Of a stretch of DNA of 64,000 nt, positions 39,344-54,195 are shown in pieces (within the stretch, counting starts at the first letter, position 1; each line of letters begins with the position of its first letter). Origin of the DNA: Limanda limanda (Eukaryota > Chordata > Actinopteri > Pleuronectiformes > Pleuronectidae). The notes under the pieces were generated by a model, which was not told the origin of the DNA, ran no database searches, and saw only the letters and a list, made by a program, of their open reading frames with translations. The position numbers and the translations under genes are program-made. The stretch is taken from NCBI RefSeq assembly GCF_963576545.1, contig NC_083648.1:11076739-11140738 (forward strand), written 5' to 3'.

Positions 39344-42300
39344 GTCTGAAAACAATATCTGGTTCTATCCACATGCCACTCACCTTCAGCCTGTCCAGCC
39401 CTGAGGGCCTGCATGGCAGTGCTTATGATCTGCGTTTTCCAGCCGAGTCCCCGCAAGGAAAACTCCCTACTTGATAATTACCTTCTGTCCCTCACCAGGA
39501 AAGAGTATAATCAGGTTATCATCCCCCCCCACCCACAAACATTCCTCACATTTGAAATGCTAATTGACATAGCTAAAAAGAAAGTGATTTTTCTCTCTCC
39601 TGGTATTGACTTTCCCTTCAGTGGTAAGAATGAACTCCAGTCGGGTCTCTGCTTTGACAAACTTCATCGATCGGTGCAAAATGGAATGGAATGAACTGCT
39701 GTATTGCGAAAATTTATATTACAACGACATAGTGGAATCAAGTCATCTTTTCTCATTAACTTAATGTAATTTGTAAGTTGTGTTGATTTCAAGTTAATTC
39801 AACTTGCGTCATTTCATTTGTTAGATTACCTTAGAACTGCTGAGCTAAGCTGCTCTAACTGGAGGTCTGTTGACTGGAAATAATGAATGAAGAACTTATG
39901 AAGGATTCATGAGTTCATTGGATATACAAATGAATTTGAGAGCTAAAAGAGGGTAAAAAGGAGACAGAATTTTGTACGCACATTTGATAGGTGGTCAGAA
40001 ACATGAATTCATGTGGATTCCACTGTTGCTCCATCCAGCTGTTGAGGTGTAAATAAGTGTTTGCTAACAGGTTTCATCGTATCCATTTTGAAAGGCCGAT
40101 TAAAGATCACTAATTTGGTCTGAATGTCTCCAAGTGGCCAGTAAATGGCCGTTTTTTGCAAGTTGAATTAAAGTTAATTAACTATTTTTTTTCCAATTAC
40201 ATGAGCAGCTGTAATCTGATTTCTCGCTGCACATGGCGCAGCAGCAGGGCACAATTAAGTTGGATATCAGTGACGTGTGATTACTTTTACACAAGGAGAG
40301 CTGCACACACACAGGCACCTTCAGCTTTCTTCACATTTCCTGTCCATGGAGGGATTAGAATTATTCTTTTGAACCAGAGTTCAAAAGAGATCTATTATAA
40401 TCTTCTAAATATTTACCATTAACCTATAAGGACACTCCTGTGAGATCCCAATATTCTCCTCAGAACCTCCGACAGATCTGTTCACAGAGAACCCTCCACT
40501 TTAATTAGCAGAGAAGAATAGATTAATGTGATAACTACGCAGAAGACGTCGATTAAAAGACCGGGGTATTTTAAATTCAGAGAATGTGTAATTAAGTCCA
40601 GACCTTAAAGAGTATCTCACAGAGGTTAAACAGACATTTATAATAACATACCTTCTATTATATGATATAATATACTGTATATAATGTCATGTGATGGGTT
40701 AAAAGCTAGCAGTACTCAGTAAATGAATGAATTCACTGTAACTTCTTGGCATTTTGTCACTGCCATATTTGACAGCAGTTGTTGATGATGGACCATAGTA
40801 TATGAGGGCAATTATTCTGTAGCCATGGCATATATGAGCAGTGTTGCAGACGAGGGCGTCTGACAGCAGGGAGAGTATGGGGAGCCTGGTTTAGGTCTTG
40901 AGGAGTTGTAGGATTTATTTACTGACAAACCCCTTAAACTGCACATATATATATATATATTCACTGGTATTTCACAGCCATACTGGTAACTCTCCAGTCG
41001 CCGACCACAGCAGCACACACCTTTTCTCTCGCTCACTTTCTACATTCACAATTTTCGCTCTGAACTATCTCTCAAAGCTGCTGCACGACTCAAACTCCTC
41101 AAACCTACTGCAGATCTTGCACACAGATGAGAAATCACAACCGGATCTGGTTATTCACCTGCTACTGCTGCCACTTCACGCCTAAGAAGAAAGTACTTTT
41201 TTTTTAATGAGTACAGTTTCCGCACTGTACTTGTACTACATGAAATATCATATAATACAAAGGAAGCTTGACAAGCACACTTGTCTACAGCTAGCTATAG
41301 CTTATCACTTGTCAGAGCTTTCGGAGACAATGGCCGGCTGTCAAGTCGGAAGTAAATTGCTAAATAAATGCAAACAGGCAATATCCTATTCAGTAGGAGA
41401 GATAGAATCTGAGATCAGATGTAAGGAGAGATGTCATTTCCACCTTAATATCCTCTAATTGATGTCTATTTTTGGCTTTAAAGGGTGATCATGCTCGCCC
41501 TGACAGCACGCCACTGTCAGATTCCTCGCTGAGGCGTCGGAGATTCCAAAATGACTGTTTTCTAGTTTTGTAAATACATTTTTTGTGTTAATTAACAGTC
41601 ACAGTTAGTGCTACTACCAGTGACAAATGTATTGCATTTATCATCATGACTGCTGCATTATTGAAGCCTGTGTATCCCCGGTTAAACACATCGAATAGAA
41701 AGCAGCAGCATCAGCAGTATTTGGAAGAGTAAACACTAAATGCAGAAATAAAATGAACAACAGTAGCGCTTGATTGCCCGATGCATCATTTCCTGTGAAC
41801 TTCTCATTTGTAGAATGGGTTTGTTTTAATGCACATCTTAAGGATATAATATACCTTTTAAATTAATACTGAGAAGCAGCAGGGGCATCACGCTGGCATG
41901 TTCTACATATGCTCCTTACTCTCATTCTTTTTACTCCATTTCTTCCACATCCTGGTGCCGTTATATAACACATCATACAAAGTTATTCTCCTGCAAGGAT
42001 AAAGTAGGTCACGCAGGTATCAGGTTTGTTTTTAGATGTCTCAGACCGCCCAGTCTGCAGATCTGAAAGCAAATGACCAGATTCAAAGGCAGCGTCCACA
42101 AAGGAGGGCCAAGTGCACGGACGCATACCTGCTGGGACTGAATGAGAGCTGTTATCGTGATCCTTTAAAGCAAAGAGAGCCAGATTTCGGGGGCATTATA
42201 TCGTGCAGTCAATGTCAACACTTTCAGTTGGCTGTTGTGTTAAAAGGATGGCGGGCACCTCGCTCCTCATATCTAAATATTGCACAAAAGGGGGGGATGT

Positions 42301-45300
42301 AAAAGATTAAGTGGTTCGTGTTTGATGACTGTGTCATATCTGCAGAGACGGGGATCAGAGTGAAGAGGCTGTGTTTGTTTAGGCACCACCAAGTGTTCCA
42401 GCATGAGCAGACTGTGTGAATAAGAGACATTAAAATGCAGTTTTTATTAATTATCTAGTCAGACGACACGAGAATCATGTTTGAGGAAAAAGCAGCGTGA
42501 GATTCCTGAAAAGATTCTCTCGTCTTCTTTTCCTGCTGCTCTATGACACATTGTAGGTTTTCTCTCTAATTTATGTTTGATTGTGAAATATATTCCCTGC
42601 TCCGGCGTACCAGCGGCAAAGGTTAACAACACGTCTCAGCACAACATTTGTCTCAAGAAATGCCATACACTGTGCTGATGGAGGACCCTCCCTTGTGCCA
42701 CACTGGTATTTCCAGTCCTGTGGTTGAATGAATAGGGGGGGGGGGGCATTGTGCTCTAACTCCTCTCTGGCCCCGGGCCATACACATCCAGTCTGTCATC
42801 CATTGATATGCTTGGCTTGCCATTTTATAATTCATATTGAAAGCTGCGGGTCCACGGCAGTGAGATCATGAATTATCAGCTAAACCATGGGAGATTCACA
42901 GATGACTGGTCAAACTGTGTGAGGGGGAACAAGCACAAAGGAAGGGAAAACATCGGATACATCAGTCTGGCATGGAAATTCTGCCCAACTGAAACTATGT
43001 CGACAAATAAGTCAGGGGGTTCATCATCTGGTTTGAATAGACTTTGCCATTTAATTCCCCTACTGCTTATTTACTAATACAGTTTTCACCCAATCCCTGA
43101 AGTTAGCGTGCGGCCTTTCAATTTGTGTTCATGCAGTGCCGCAGATATCTTTCTGTGCATCGTCCCGTAACAATATGCTCTTTTAATAATATCCGAGGAC
43201 CTGGAAAGTTTTTGAATCATGAGAGAACTTGAAATTGAAATGAGCCAGTCCCATGAATCTCCAGGATCAGTTTTCACTCAGAGGAAATGAAATACAATAT
43301 CACCCTTGATAGGCTCATCCCAGATTTATTGCAATAGCGATTTCCTGAGTGCATTTTTTGGTAAAGCAAAAGCAGCAAGGAGATGTATCTGTCCAACATG
43401 CGCACGTTCGAAAACCTGTTTCCCCTTTAGGAGAGAGGCCGGTGCTTCGGTGTGTGTTGGGCTGTGATTGTAAAAGTCGCTGTTATATGTCCAGCTGATG
43501 AACAATCACTTCATTTAATGGGCTCGGAGTTTCTGACAGTTTGATTTCATTTGTTAAGCATGCTTTAAATCTCACTCGCCCGCAGCATCCCAGAGCCGTT
43601 CTATTCACACCCCTTATGGTAACAAGTTGTATAAACACAGCACCAGAGGCCTACCTCACTCTTTCCTTTCTTAAATGCTGTCTGCACTTGCTTTCTTTCT
43701 CCGGGCAGACCCAATTCAAATAATAGATGAGTCCAGCTTACAGCCACAGAGTAGTTTACCTCGGAATCTAAACTTTTGGATTTGCTCGGTGTAAGTCACT
43801 GCTTCACAGGAGGGTTCAGCTGTCATAACAAAGTAATGCGTTTAATCTTGAGAGGAAGCAGGAGGGTTTCAAATAAAATCAGCTCTGCACTTTTAAAAAG
43901 ATGTGGAGTTTTTTTTTTCTTTTCTTCCTTTCCCTGTGTGTGGGAAGGTGAAGCCAACAATATAAATCTGGTTTGCAGCAGAGACAAATTTATTTACAGG
44001 GTCAACAAGAACCTGTTAAGTTTTTGTGTGCGGTTAAGTGTTCGCCCAGAACTTTAAAATAGCTTGAAGGGCATGCCAGAGCTAATTTAATTTGACCAAA
44101 AAGCACAAGAGCTAAACAAACACGCAAAAACAAAAGCAGGCATATAATATTTAACACCAAAGGGAAGCTGGGCGGAGGAGATCAAAGCGGACTGTAGCCC
44201 TGAAAAAGCACCTGAGGCCAGAGTGAAGCCAGACTTTGAAACACAAATGTCCGGGACCTTCTGATGGATACAGTTTCACCATTGATCAGCTGGATGCCGC
44301 ATAACTGAGTGATACAGCTGCATGATTGGCTGGCCAGTCAGGTGCTGGGACACGAGAATCGTCTGCCCAATACCTCATCACCGCTTCCTGAATGTGGGCA
44401 GTACAAGATGCAACTTACCTAGATACAACTGTGTTTGGATAGAACTTCTCATAAAAGAGAGTCACCAGTCCAGTGGAGCAAACACAAGATTCAGCTTTCC
44501 CCTCAGGAGGCTCACTTTTTAATACATCTTATTCACTTGACCACATGGCAGCTGACATAGAGGGGAATGAGCTTGTAACTGTCTCTGAGAGCGGTCATTT
44601 TACTAGTAAATATAGCTGAAATCCCAGTCCAGCCACTCGCTTTAAATTTATGTGTATGGGGATCCTCTCAGATGACGTTGTGGTAATAAAATCAGGATTG
44701 TATCCGTGCAGAGCAGCCGCCTGGAAAGGGACGTCTAGCCTGTTATTTTTATACCTCATATTACAGAAACGGAGAAATGTGTAAATATGAACAGCTTTAT
44801 TGGGAATTTGCTTGTATTAATATAATGTATATGTGAGCACAGAGTGCAGCAGAGGAGCAAACAGATAAAGGGCTAAAACCGGCTGACACCAGGCAGAATG
44901 TAAAGCCGATTTGAAGCCATGAATATTCTTATTAGCTTGTTGCGTCATCTATAGTGACTTCTAGCGACTTTTTGAGCCAGCTTTAGCTAATTTCCATTGA
45001 AAGTACTTTGAGAATTTTTTTCGACGACATCCTCTATATCACACATTAAACCTACACAGTAAAGTCATATACTAGCTCCTGCTATTTCCTCTCTCATTAT
45101 GACTTATGTATCTTGAAGCACTGTTCAACACAGAGAGCTTGAATTCCGATACGAATGCCATGGGAAAAAAAGATCTCTGGTGGTTTATCTTTTATGTCAG
45201 CTTGTGTCAAAGCTAATGCTGACAGTGGGCAACTGATGGCAATCAATAAAATAAATTATGATGCATTTGGTAAATGGGATTTTGTGCACTTTCTTTGACT

Positions 45301-45499
45301 CGTGTGCATTTTAGCGTGTGCACAGATATATCTGTTCATGAGGAAGGAGAAAGAAACGGACAGAGAGCGACTGACGTGTAAATATAAAGTAAGACTGGTT
45401 CCACTTTGTTTCGTCAGCCAATGCTTTCTTGTTCATTTCACTCAGTTTTGCATGGCTGGTGCTCATATACGATCCAAATCAGTGTAATGATGTGTGCTG

Positions 45500-45620
<121 letters not shown>

Positions 45621-48600
45621 GTGCCTGCAGGCCAGCTCTCGCCACAGGCAATGAATGCAGGTCTGTTGCATTCACTGTATTAGTAATCTCCTCAGGCTGA
45701 GTCTGTGCCATAGAGCATGACCGCACATTTTTTTGTGCCGGAATTAAATGTCACCTCAGGGCGGGTCACCTGCAAACAAAAGGCCACCAGGCGATTTGCA
45801 GGTATAAACAGTCCAAGATAAGGAAGCCCTCTCCTGCCGTGCAGGAAATTAAATAAGTATACAGAAAGAGGAAAGTCAGTAAAAAAGCGAAGCACAAAGA
45901 AAGCTTTTGTTTGTCTTACACTATCGACATCTCCCCCCCCCCCTTGTACCGCATAGTCCCGCTGGGTGTGTGAGGCACAATGGTCCTGTCGAAGATGAGG
46001 GGCAGGAAACTGTCTGTCATCAACATCTCTCCATCTGTGCATCTCTTATCAGCGCTCCGGCTTTCTGCTCGCATTGACCGGAATGCTGGTGGAAGGGAAC
46101 GGGGCAAGGTCATCACACTCGAGTCAATCAAAGTGGTCCGTGCTCCAGAGATAGCAGCAGGCTACTGCGGAGGAATGTGCCTGGATGCTATTTTTCACCG
46201 GCCTTCCTGGTTACTCTCCGAGACGCTTCAGACAGAGAGCTGTATAACAGATCAAAATGCTTCCCCCTGTCAGGCTATACAGCTGTACATGTGTATTTAA
46301 TGAGAGGCTAAATCTTTGCATGAATGGGGGACTCTCCACGGACCACCGCGGCCTGGGAGGCGAGGTTACATGTTCGATGGAGACAGCCACCAGCAGGCAT
46401 CTGTCAGCTGTTTCATGGTAGCATTGCAACCGTGCGTGCCACTGTAGAGGAGCAGCAGAGTGCCACAAAACTACAAGGGGAAAAGTGCCGTAAAGTTTGT
46501 TAAATTAATTCTTTCACCTTTTTAAAGAATTCAATCACAGAGAAACAAATTAAAGGCTCAAAGAAAGTCAAGTTCAATCGCTGACGAGAATCCTTTCAAA
46601 ATAAAGTCACAGATTTCTAGAAATTTTAATGTGAGGTTATGTTGCCAAACCAAAGAATTCCTCCGGGATTGTTCATTAAAAACCCATAAAAGTAAATGAC
46701 ATTGGCTCACACAGGCAACAGTAATCACATGTCCTTGCAGGTTGAAGCTGTCTCAGGAAAGTCTCCCCCTTATCCAGAGAACCTTTATTTTCCTGAAGTT
46801 GCGACGAAGAAATGTTTTTAATTGGACTGTCCTGATTTAAAAGTCAAGTCCTTGTGCCTGAATTCTGTAAAAAAAAAAGGATTGCCGAGGGATGGACATT
46901 GTTAGCAGGAGTTCAGGATGTGTCCTGAAGACATCCCTGATAAGAATCGCCCGTTAATGTAAGCCAGCAAAGAGTCTGCCTTAATTGAATAAAAAAATAA
47001 ATATTTAAATGTTCTCTGAAATGCGCACTAGATTAAAAACGTATGTCAGAATGAAAGAGGAAAAACAAAATTATTATTGTTCTGGTTCTTCCGTGCACCT
47101 TGAGTAGAATCAAGAAAATGTCTCTTCATGCAAATGTTAAACCAAAACCGTGCTGACCCACCTCATCTGCATAAAAAACAAAACCACATCTGTATCACTC
47201 CAACCACTTTGGCACAAGTGGGTTTGTTTAGAGCAGGTTTAAAAAGGCACGAAAGCACCAGCCTGACTTTGTGCCTGGTGATCGTGATTGCACCATTGTG
47301 TTAAAGGTTACTGCTGCCCTTGCACGAAGATAAACCCCCTTATCAGAATTGTCTCAAGGCCTCGATCTCCGTTCCTAGTCATCCCGAGTCTCCAGCTCAT
47401 TATTCATGTAATCCATGTTCCAGCTGCAGCTTTTCCCTGACACCCTGTCTCTGTGACGCGCTGAGTAAGCCTGGGCTCAGCTCTGTTTGGGCAGGGTTGG
47501 GTGGAGGAGATGCGGGGTTGATTAGGAGGGTGAAATGGGGAGGCTTTGCCCCAGCAAACAAGAACAGAGGCGCAGGCATGTGATGGAGACGCACCCACAT
47601 CCTCCCCTCCTCCCCCTTTCCTCCCCTTCATCCTCCTCCACTTTTCTTCTTCATCCTCACCCTTGGGGAACCACCTGACTTATTCCGAGACGTTTTTCCC
47701 TGAGCGGAAAAATCGAGACGGGGTTTCGGTGCAGGGGTAAAATATAGGCTTTATGGGGGGTTAAGCATCACTCAGGGTAGATCAAACCTGTGAAACTATG
47801 CCCCTGCTGCACACGAGAGAGTTGCTGTAACTCACCTCTTTCTCTCTTTCTGCGTGTTTCATCAACTCCCCTGCAAAAAAAAAACTGAGAAGCAACAGTA
47901 TGTTATACATTGAACGAGCAATGATCTAATTCTGTCAAAATCGCACTCCCCCGGGAGCATATATGTTCGTTTCATCTTCCAAGTTGAACATTTTATTTTT
48001 TCTTTCAAATGTTTAGCCCCTGTTGACAGTTATTTGTATCACTATGAAAGGGTTGTTTTCTAAGTAGACTATACAAGGTGTTGAATTATACTGTGCTTTA
48101 ATCCGAGTGATGTGTCCAATGGACCAAACAACTGGAGACATTACATCGAGTAATGTCTCCTCAACTGAATTATTCCTGTCATGACTTGTATATTAACTAC
48201 CCACCCCCTTTACATCCAGAGGATTATACGTATTAGTAATATAATGATGCCCCTCTCTCTCCGTGCTGGCTTTCTTTGATGTGCGCCCACAAGGGTCAAG
48301 GATCATTCAACCAATTCACGCAGGATAAAACCTTGATTCCTGTGGTCGAATTAAGACACAGGCATTACAGCATCCACTGTCTGTTTTTCTTTTTCCCTTT
48401 GGTTCTTCCTCCCATGGGAGAAATTCTTCAACTGCTGAGCGGGTGTTTGGATAGAGTTAGAATGAGCCACTGTGTTGACTGTGGGGCAGTTTTGTCGAAA
48501 TTGTGCGACTTCAGACTGTGATTTTTTGCAGCAGCAAAACAGGAACGGGCTGTCCATTTCAAATATTTCACTGGACTTCATTTAAGGTTGTGTTTGCATC

Positions 48601-51541
48601 AAACTCTGGGCTTTTTCCACGAATTTTCAATCCTTCATCTCATAATCGTGGCTAAAAGGTCATGCTAACCTTGAACTCGCCGGCTCTGTTGTAGCGATTC
48701 GAGGAAACAAGACTTCTGCTAAACAAATTAGGGCATATGTCTTCAATCTTCCAAATAAATGTCGATCTTACATTAGTATTTTCAAAATCTTGTCGATTAG
48801 CATGAGAGTGGCATGGTTAGCCTAAATGTTCTTAGTGACATACAGTTTGCAGTTTATAGGGAGAAAGGTGGCAGATTTACCACATGTCGTTTTTTGAAAT
48901 CTTCTCATTCCCCCAACGACAACTGTAGAATTTTGGAAAAATAAGTGGTGTTACTACTGTGAGCTAATACCGTTGCTAAAGATTCATGAGATGGTGTGAT
49001 ATTTAATATTCCCATGAAGGCTGCATATTTTGATTTAATGCGAAAAGGCTGAGGCTTAATGTCAAAAAGTCCAACATCCTCACCAACTGATGACCTTTGG
49101 AGCTAATATGCCCACATTTAAATTTTTGAATTCTTTAAACCTTTGCTCCGGAGTAAAAACAACAAAAAAAAGACACCACTTAAAAAAAACTCTGAAAATG
49201 CCAGGTATTGCATTTATTAGAGAGAACTACTAAATGCAGCCACTTATTGTTGAGGGGAGGGTTTTTAGAGGAACTGCTATTATGAGAATAAGGTGGGAAA
49301 TGTTTTTATTTTCCCTTTTTAAATTCACGCTGCTTCACAAAAAGAGAAAACATAACATGCCTGCATCTGGCATGATAGGATCTGGCTTCCTCTCCATGGA
49401 CCCACCTGAGGAGTTAAGAGGCAGCGACAGGGCCGATCACACTCAGTCTCGGCTAAATGACGAATGTTTCCCCTTAAACCCGTTCAACGAGACATGCTTC
49501 AATCTGTCACATGTGGTTCCCTCCTCCCACTGTGTTTTTATTTTATAAATGAAATAAACAGGAGGTGAAATACAGAACAGTCCTCAGCCGTGAATACGAA
49601 ATGATGGCTTTGGAATTCGAGGTGGCAACACTGAATTCATACATCACCAGAAAGAGGAAATGGATACGACTTAGAGCGCTTTGTCTAACCACAAATGGAC
49701 TCGGCCCTATATTGCCGGTTTCTATTTTAGCATCCTTCTATCGGAATCAAGAGTCTCTGATAGCAGCTGTCTGGGAAAGGCGGGTGTAGCCCCGGGGTTT
49801 GTGGTTGTGTCTGACACTGTCTTTAGAAACACTTCCCAGCAAGGTAGACCAGAGCAGGGACTAAAGTGTCATGGGGAAACGGTGCCATATGTCCAAGTAG
49901 ATTTTTTTCAGTGTTTCGCCCGCGCTCCGGCAGTTGATATGAAACAGGAGCCCTTGTGGCATAGTGAGGAGCTTCGGGGTGTTGTGTGTATTTGAATAGA
50001 AGGTGTTATTTTGTGAATCCCAAATCTCCTTTTCTCATCTCCCACCTTGCTCCTGTGTGTCTCACATCTGATGGGCAGGCAGGTAGCGCACGTGTCGCAC
50101 ATTATTTCGGCTGCAGCACAGAACTCCCTTGCAAATGTAGGGATGTGGAGCTGTGAAGTGTGTGTGTGCTGTGAATTAGTCCAGTCCAGTCCGTCATTTT
50201 AGAAATATGTGCGCAGACACTTAAAGACTCCTTTTGTCTTATTTTCCACATTAAAACTTTACCGCAGTGGTCTCTTGAAATTTATTTTTAAGGCATTTTT
50301 TTGTTCCTTTGGCCAGCAATCAAAGTGTGTCATGGAACAGATTAGAAATACTGCAGTAAAGAACAAAGAGACTGGGGGAAAAGAAAGAGGCACAACACTT
50401 ATGAAGCTGTTTCCTATATTGGGAATTATATATGTTTTTTCATTTTTTTTTTTCCACTTCATAAATTCCCATTGAAATTTTTACTCCACCCGAGCAAAAC
50501 ATGCTATATGGCCTCTCTGTCAGTCCGGATATCGGATTATGGAGGCATCCCCTGCTGTTGGAGGAAAAGCTTGACTCTGAGATCTTCTCTTTCTTCCGAA
50601 GATGTTGGCTACCAGTAATATGAGGAATAAAACAACATAAAAAGACAAACAATCTTGAAGTACTCCTGCTGTGACCACGGTGGGGGAACTCTTATTTGAC
50701 TAAAGGCTACACCCTCCTTTATGCTGCAGAGAAAGCGTCCCTGTCAGACCCAAGCCCAGAACAATGGGGGCCAGCCCTGGGCAAACAGGGCCATTTGCAT
50801 GCAGCTGTTTGCCGTTTCCAGAACCACAAAGGCCAATCAAAGGAACCTTAATGGAGGATGACAAGCGTCAACCAACGCCTTTGCTCTCTGTCTGCTCCAG
50901 CCCTCTCCACTCTGTCTACCCTCCAAAAGTGCCCCAGTTTTTTTTTTCTTTTTAACACTGATCAAACATTCCGCCACTTTTTTCCCTCCCCCCACTGTTT
51001 TATGTTCTTTACAATTTTACGGGTTAAAGGTTGATTAGGACGCAGACCAGCAGAGATTAACCCGAATCTATGTGTACCGGTCCGGCACGGCCACACAATT
51101 AGAAATATCTCACCACGAAAACAAAAAAACTCTATTATTCTTTTGGTTTCATCTCCAGGGTTTTGAAAAAGTGTAACTCTGGATGTTTTCAGATGTGTCC
51201 ATCTGAGCCACAGTGTCACTTTCCAATTTCAAGGGTGTTGATAGAAAACAAAATATGCACGATGAGGGATTGGAGGGGCGGGGGGTGTGGTGGTTGGGAG
51301 TGAATTAAAGGCTGCCAACGGTAGAAGAAGGAAAAACTCCCAGAATGCAACACATTGAGAAGTGGTCCTGGCCTTTGCTTTGCTCTCTTGAGCTCAATAG
51401 ACGGCTTAGCAGGCAGGTCAGGGGGAGGAATCTGAAAAGCTACTTTCCTCGCAGTCACTCACTGACCAGAATACATGATAAGGCTCCGTGTCAACAAGGC
51501 CAGGAATAGGGATCACAGCCAATTATGACTGAGTCAAAGTG

Positions 51542-51555
51542 GTTACCATGGCAAT
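51542..51555. promoter_or_regulatory. RFX X-box-like motif in the second large intron
   Basis: GTTACCATGGCAAT fits the X-box consensus GTNRCC plus RGYAAC with one mismatch at the last base. It lies in a unique-looking segment (51500-51630) with ATTA cores. Confidence 0.25.
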
Positions 51556-53311
51556 TTGACTAAATGCTCTCAATAACGCATTATTCAATTCCCTGACTGA
51601 TCGTGTAATTTCATGTTAATCTGAGGTACAGACACGGAGAGAGCAGCTCACTTTCTTTCTTTCTTGAATACACACACACATACACAGGCATCTTGTTGGG
51701 GCCTATTTTTCTCCTTCCAGTTTTCTCAACACTGTTTTCCCTGCAGCTGGTGCCCTTCTGTCGCAGTATTCAACTGCTGCAAAGTTGAGCAGTCAAACAA
51801 AGCACAGAACGTGAGATGAAAAGCTTTTCATACTTCCTTAAGACACTGACACTTGTGCACACAAACAATCATCCCCTCTTTCCGAGATCTCTCGCAAAAC
51901 TTGTCTAAACCCGGAAAATCAACACCTACATCCAGAAACCTTTTGTTGTCGCAAGGTATTTCCTCCATAGCTGCGCTTCAATCCTAAAATCTCAAGCAAT
52001 ATCCAGTTAAGCCCACCAAGAGTACATTCCCTTGAATTCAGCTCCCCTCCCCTTACCCCTGCACGGCATGAAAAACCCCTTTATATTTATATATATATAT
52101 GTATTTGAAATTTCTCGACAGATTTGTCATCACTTGCACGATTACAAGCTGACAAGACAGTCATTAATGAGACGGAGACTATATGCAGTTTGGAGAAGAG
52201 GCAATTTGTTCTTAAGGCCGCCAGTACAGTCTAGATACTCCCCCTAATTGATGTAGTGTTAGACTATGACCAGAGAGATCTATGCAGGCGAGGGAGGAGG
52301 AGGCCAGCAAGGCACAATCCTAATCAATCGCTTGGTCTGTGTTGACAGCAGCATGCCATCATGCCACAGCGAGCTGATAGATGGACAGAGTCGGTAGTGG
52401 ACAGCCAGAGAAAGAAGGTTATGGAGGCAGATGGCGTGTGTGTCTGTGTGTGTGAGGGTGTTTTAGCCGAATGACGGTCTCTCTGCTCAGAATCAAAAAA
52501 ACTCCATGAAATGCATTCTTTCTGTCTGCTCTCTGTAGCTGCCGTGATAAACCCGTCACTCCCTCCGTGAGGAATGGCAGGCGGAACAATCATTAGTCTT
52601 CGCAGGAAAGCCGGCGACTTCACTCTGTGTTTTATCATCCACCACCCTGGACAGGTTTTCTGAAAGGTGCGGGTAATTGTACGGGTTATTGTAATAGATG
52701 GAGTGACCCCACAGCCCTCCACTTATGGCGCGGCTACACCGACGTCTCGTAATGAGGTGATAAACAGTCCGGCTAAGCAGAATCTACTGGCCATTAGATA
52801 GATCATGGTATTATAATGAAATGTCTTGTGGCCGAGTGCCAGGGAATTTATACCATTAGTTTCATATTTTGTTATACTGCCACCAGGACTAGTTTGTGCA
52901 GTAGTGTCTCCTAATATGCGATGACTTCAACATTGTATCGCACAGATGTCTGTGTTTCCCGTGTGTGACGTGCAGACTGACACACAGTATCATTACAAGT
53001 GAGCCAGGCACAGCGGGCTGAAATGACTAGCAGACATGCGGGTCGGGGGGGGTTTCAGGGTACGAATTTCAAGTCCGAATCACTTCAGCTCCGAGCGGTT
53101 CAAACAATGCTAATTGCGTAAGGCCCCGGCTGTCAAAAGTGTGAGCATAATTAGAGTGAGGGGGCAAAGTGAACCCGGGGTGGTAAGTGTTCGAACATGA
53201 CAACGCTCGGGAGCCAATGGGAGCAGGGAAAAGGTAACCGGCTAAAAGGAGGGTTAATTAGGAGAGAGCGGTGGAGAAAATACGAATGGTTGCTTCCCCC
53301 TCGGGGACCCG

Positions 53312-53330
53312 CCATTGCTCCAAACAATGG
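53312..53330. promoter_or_regulatory. SOX-like palindromic pair in the second large intron
   Basis: CCATTG and CAATGG face each other around a 7-base spacer, a perfect 6-bp inverted repeat resembling paired SOX sites. GATTATTGG follows at 53332-53340 and a CCAATGG lies upstream at 53214-53220. The surrounding 53090-53345 stretch is unique-looking. Function is inference from motif shape only. Confidence 0.3.
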
Positions 53331-54195
53331 CGATTATTGGCGGTTCATGCCGTGCTCTGCTTGCACTTCTCAAATGGAACACATTTGCATGTTGTACTTT
53401 TCGCTAATTGTTTTCTCCGATTTCCACTGCTCCTTTCTTGAACCTCAGATAATGGATTTCTCCTTCCATCACTCTTTTGGGGTTTTTTAATGACATTTTT
53501 CTCTCTTTCCCCCGAAATCTCCACATCCATCTGTGACAAGACATTTTATTGCGTATGGGTCAGATTTGTGTGAAATAAGTAATTTTCCCCCAAAGTAGAG
53601 CGATTTGGCTGCACTCCCATCTGCTGCGCCCCGGGTATAGATTTTTCCCGTGTGGACTCCAGACTGTCCCCTCTTCGATCGCCGACACTGTAAAATAGAT
53701 TCTATTACACTCCATTCTGCCAGGATTCTTCTTTTTTCTCTCTTACTTTCCAGAGCGAGTAAAGCAAGAAGAAGCGAAGGGCACGTATGAACAAACTATT
53801 CTCAGTCCACATAGGTTTGGACCCTCTGTGGATGTTCTCTAGGTGGAGGCCTTCCTGGTGCTCTGTAGCTTTTTTCTATTTGCTCAAGAATTTATGATCT
53901 TACCACTGGTCTCCAGTGACTTACGAGTTGATGTCTTAGCCAACATCCAAGACCACAGAGAGATGGAGAGTTGAATTGTTTCGTCTTTCCCCATTCCTGT
54001 ATCGCGTGTAACGGCCCGTCTGTTTAAAACTGTGGTAAACATTGGACTGCTGCTGCCTATTTACTTTTTGCCAGTGGATTTTTTTTACTGCATGATGTGT
54101 GGCCTTATTGTCTCGAAGCAGTGATCCTTCCAACCGATTAATTTCTTTTATATTTATGTGCCTAAAGATTTTTCTCCGTCTCTTGTGTACGTCAG

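Noticed and set aside
54099..54195. Open frame upstream of the first lectin exon with an ATG
   Set aside because: A clear acceptor at 54194-54195 and exact phase with the signal-peptide exon show this part is intronic.
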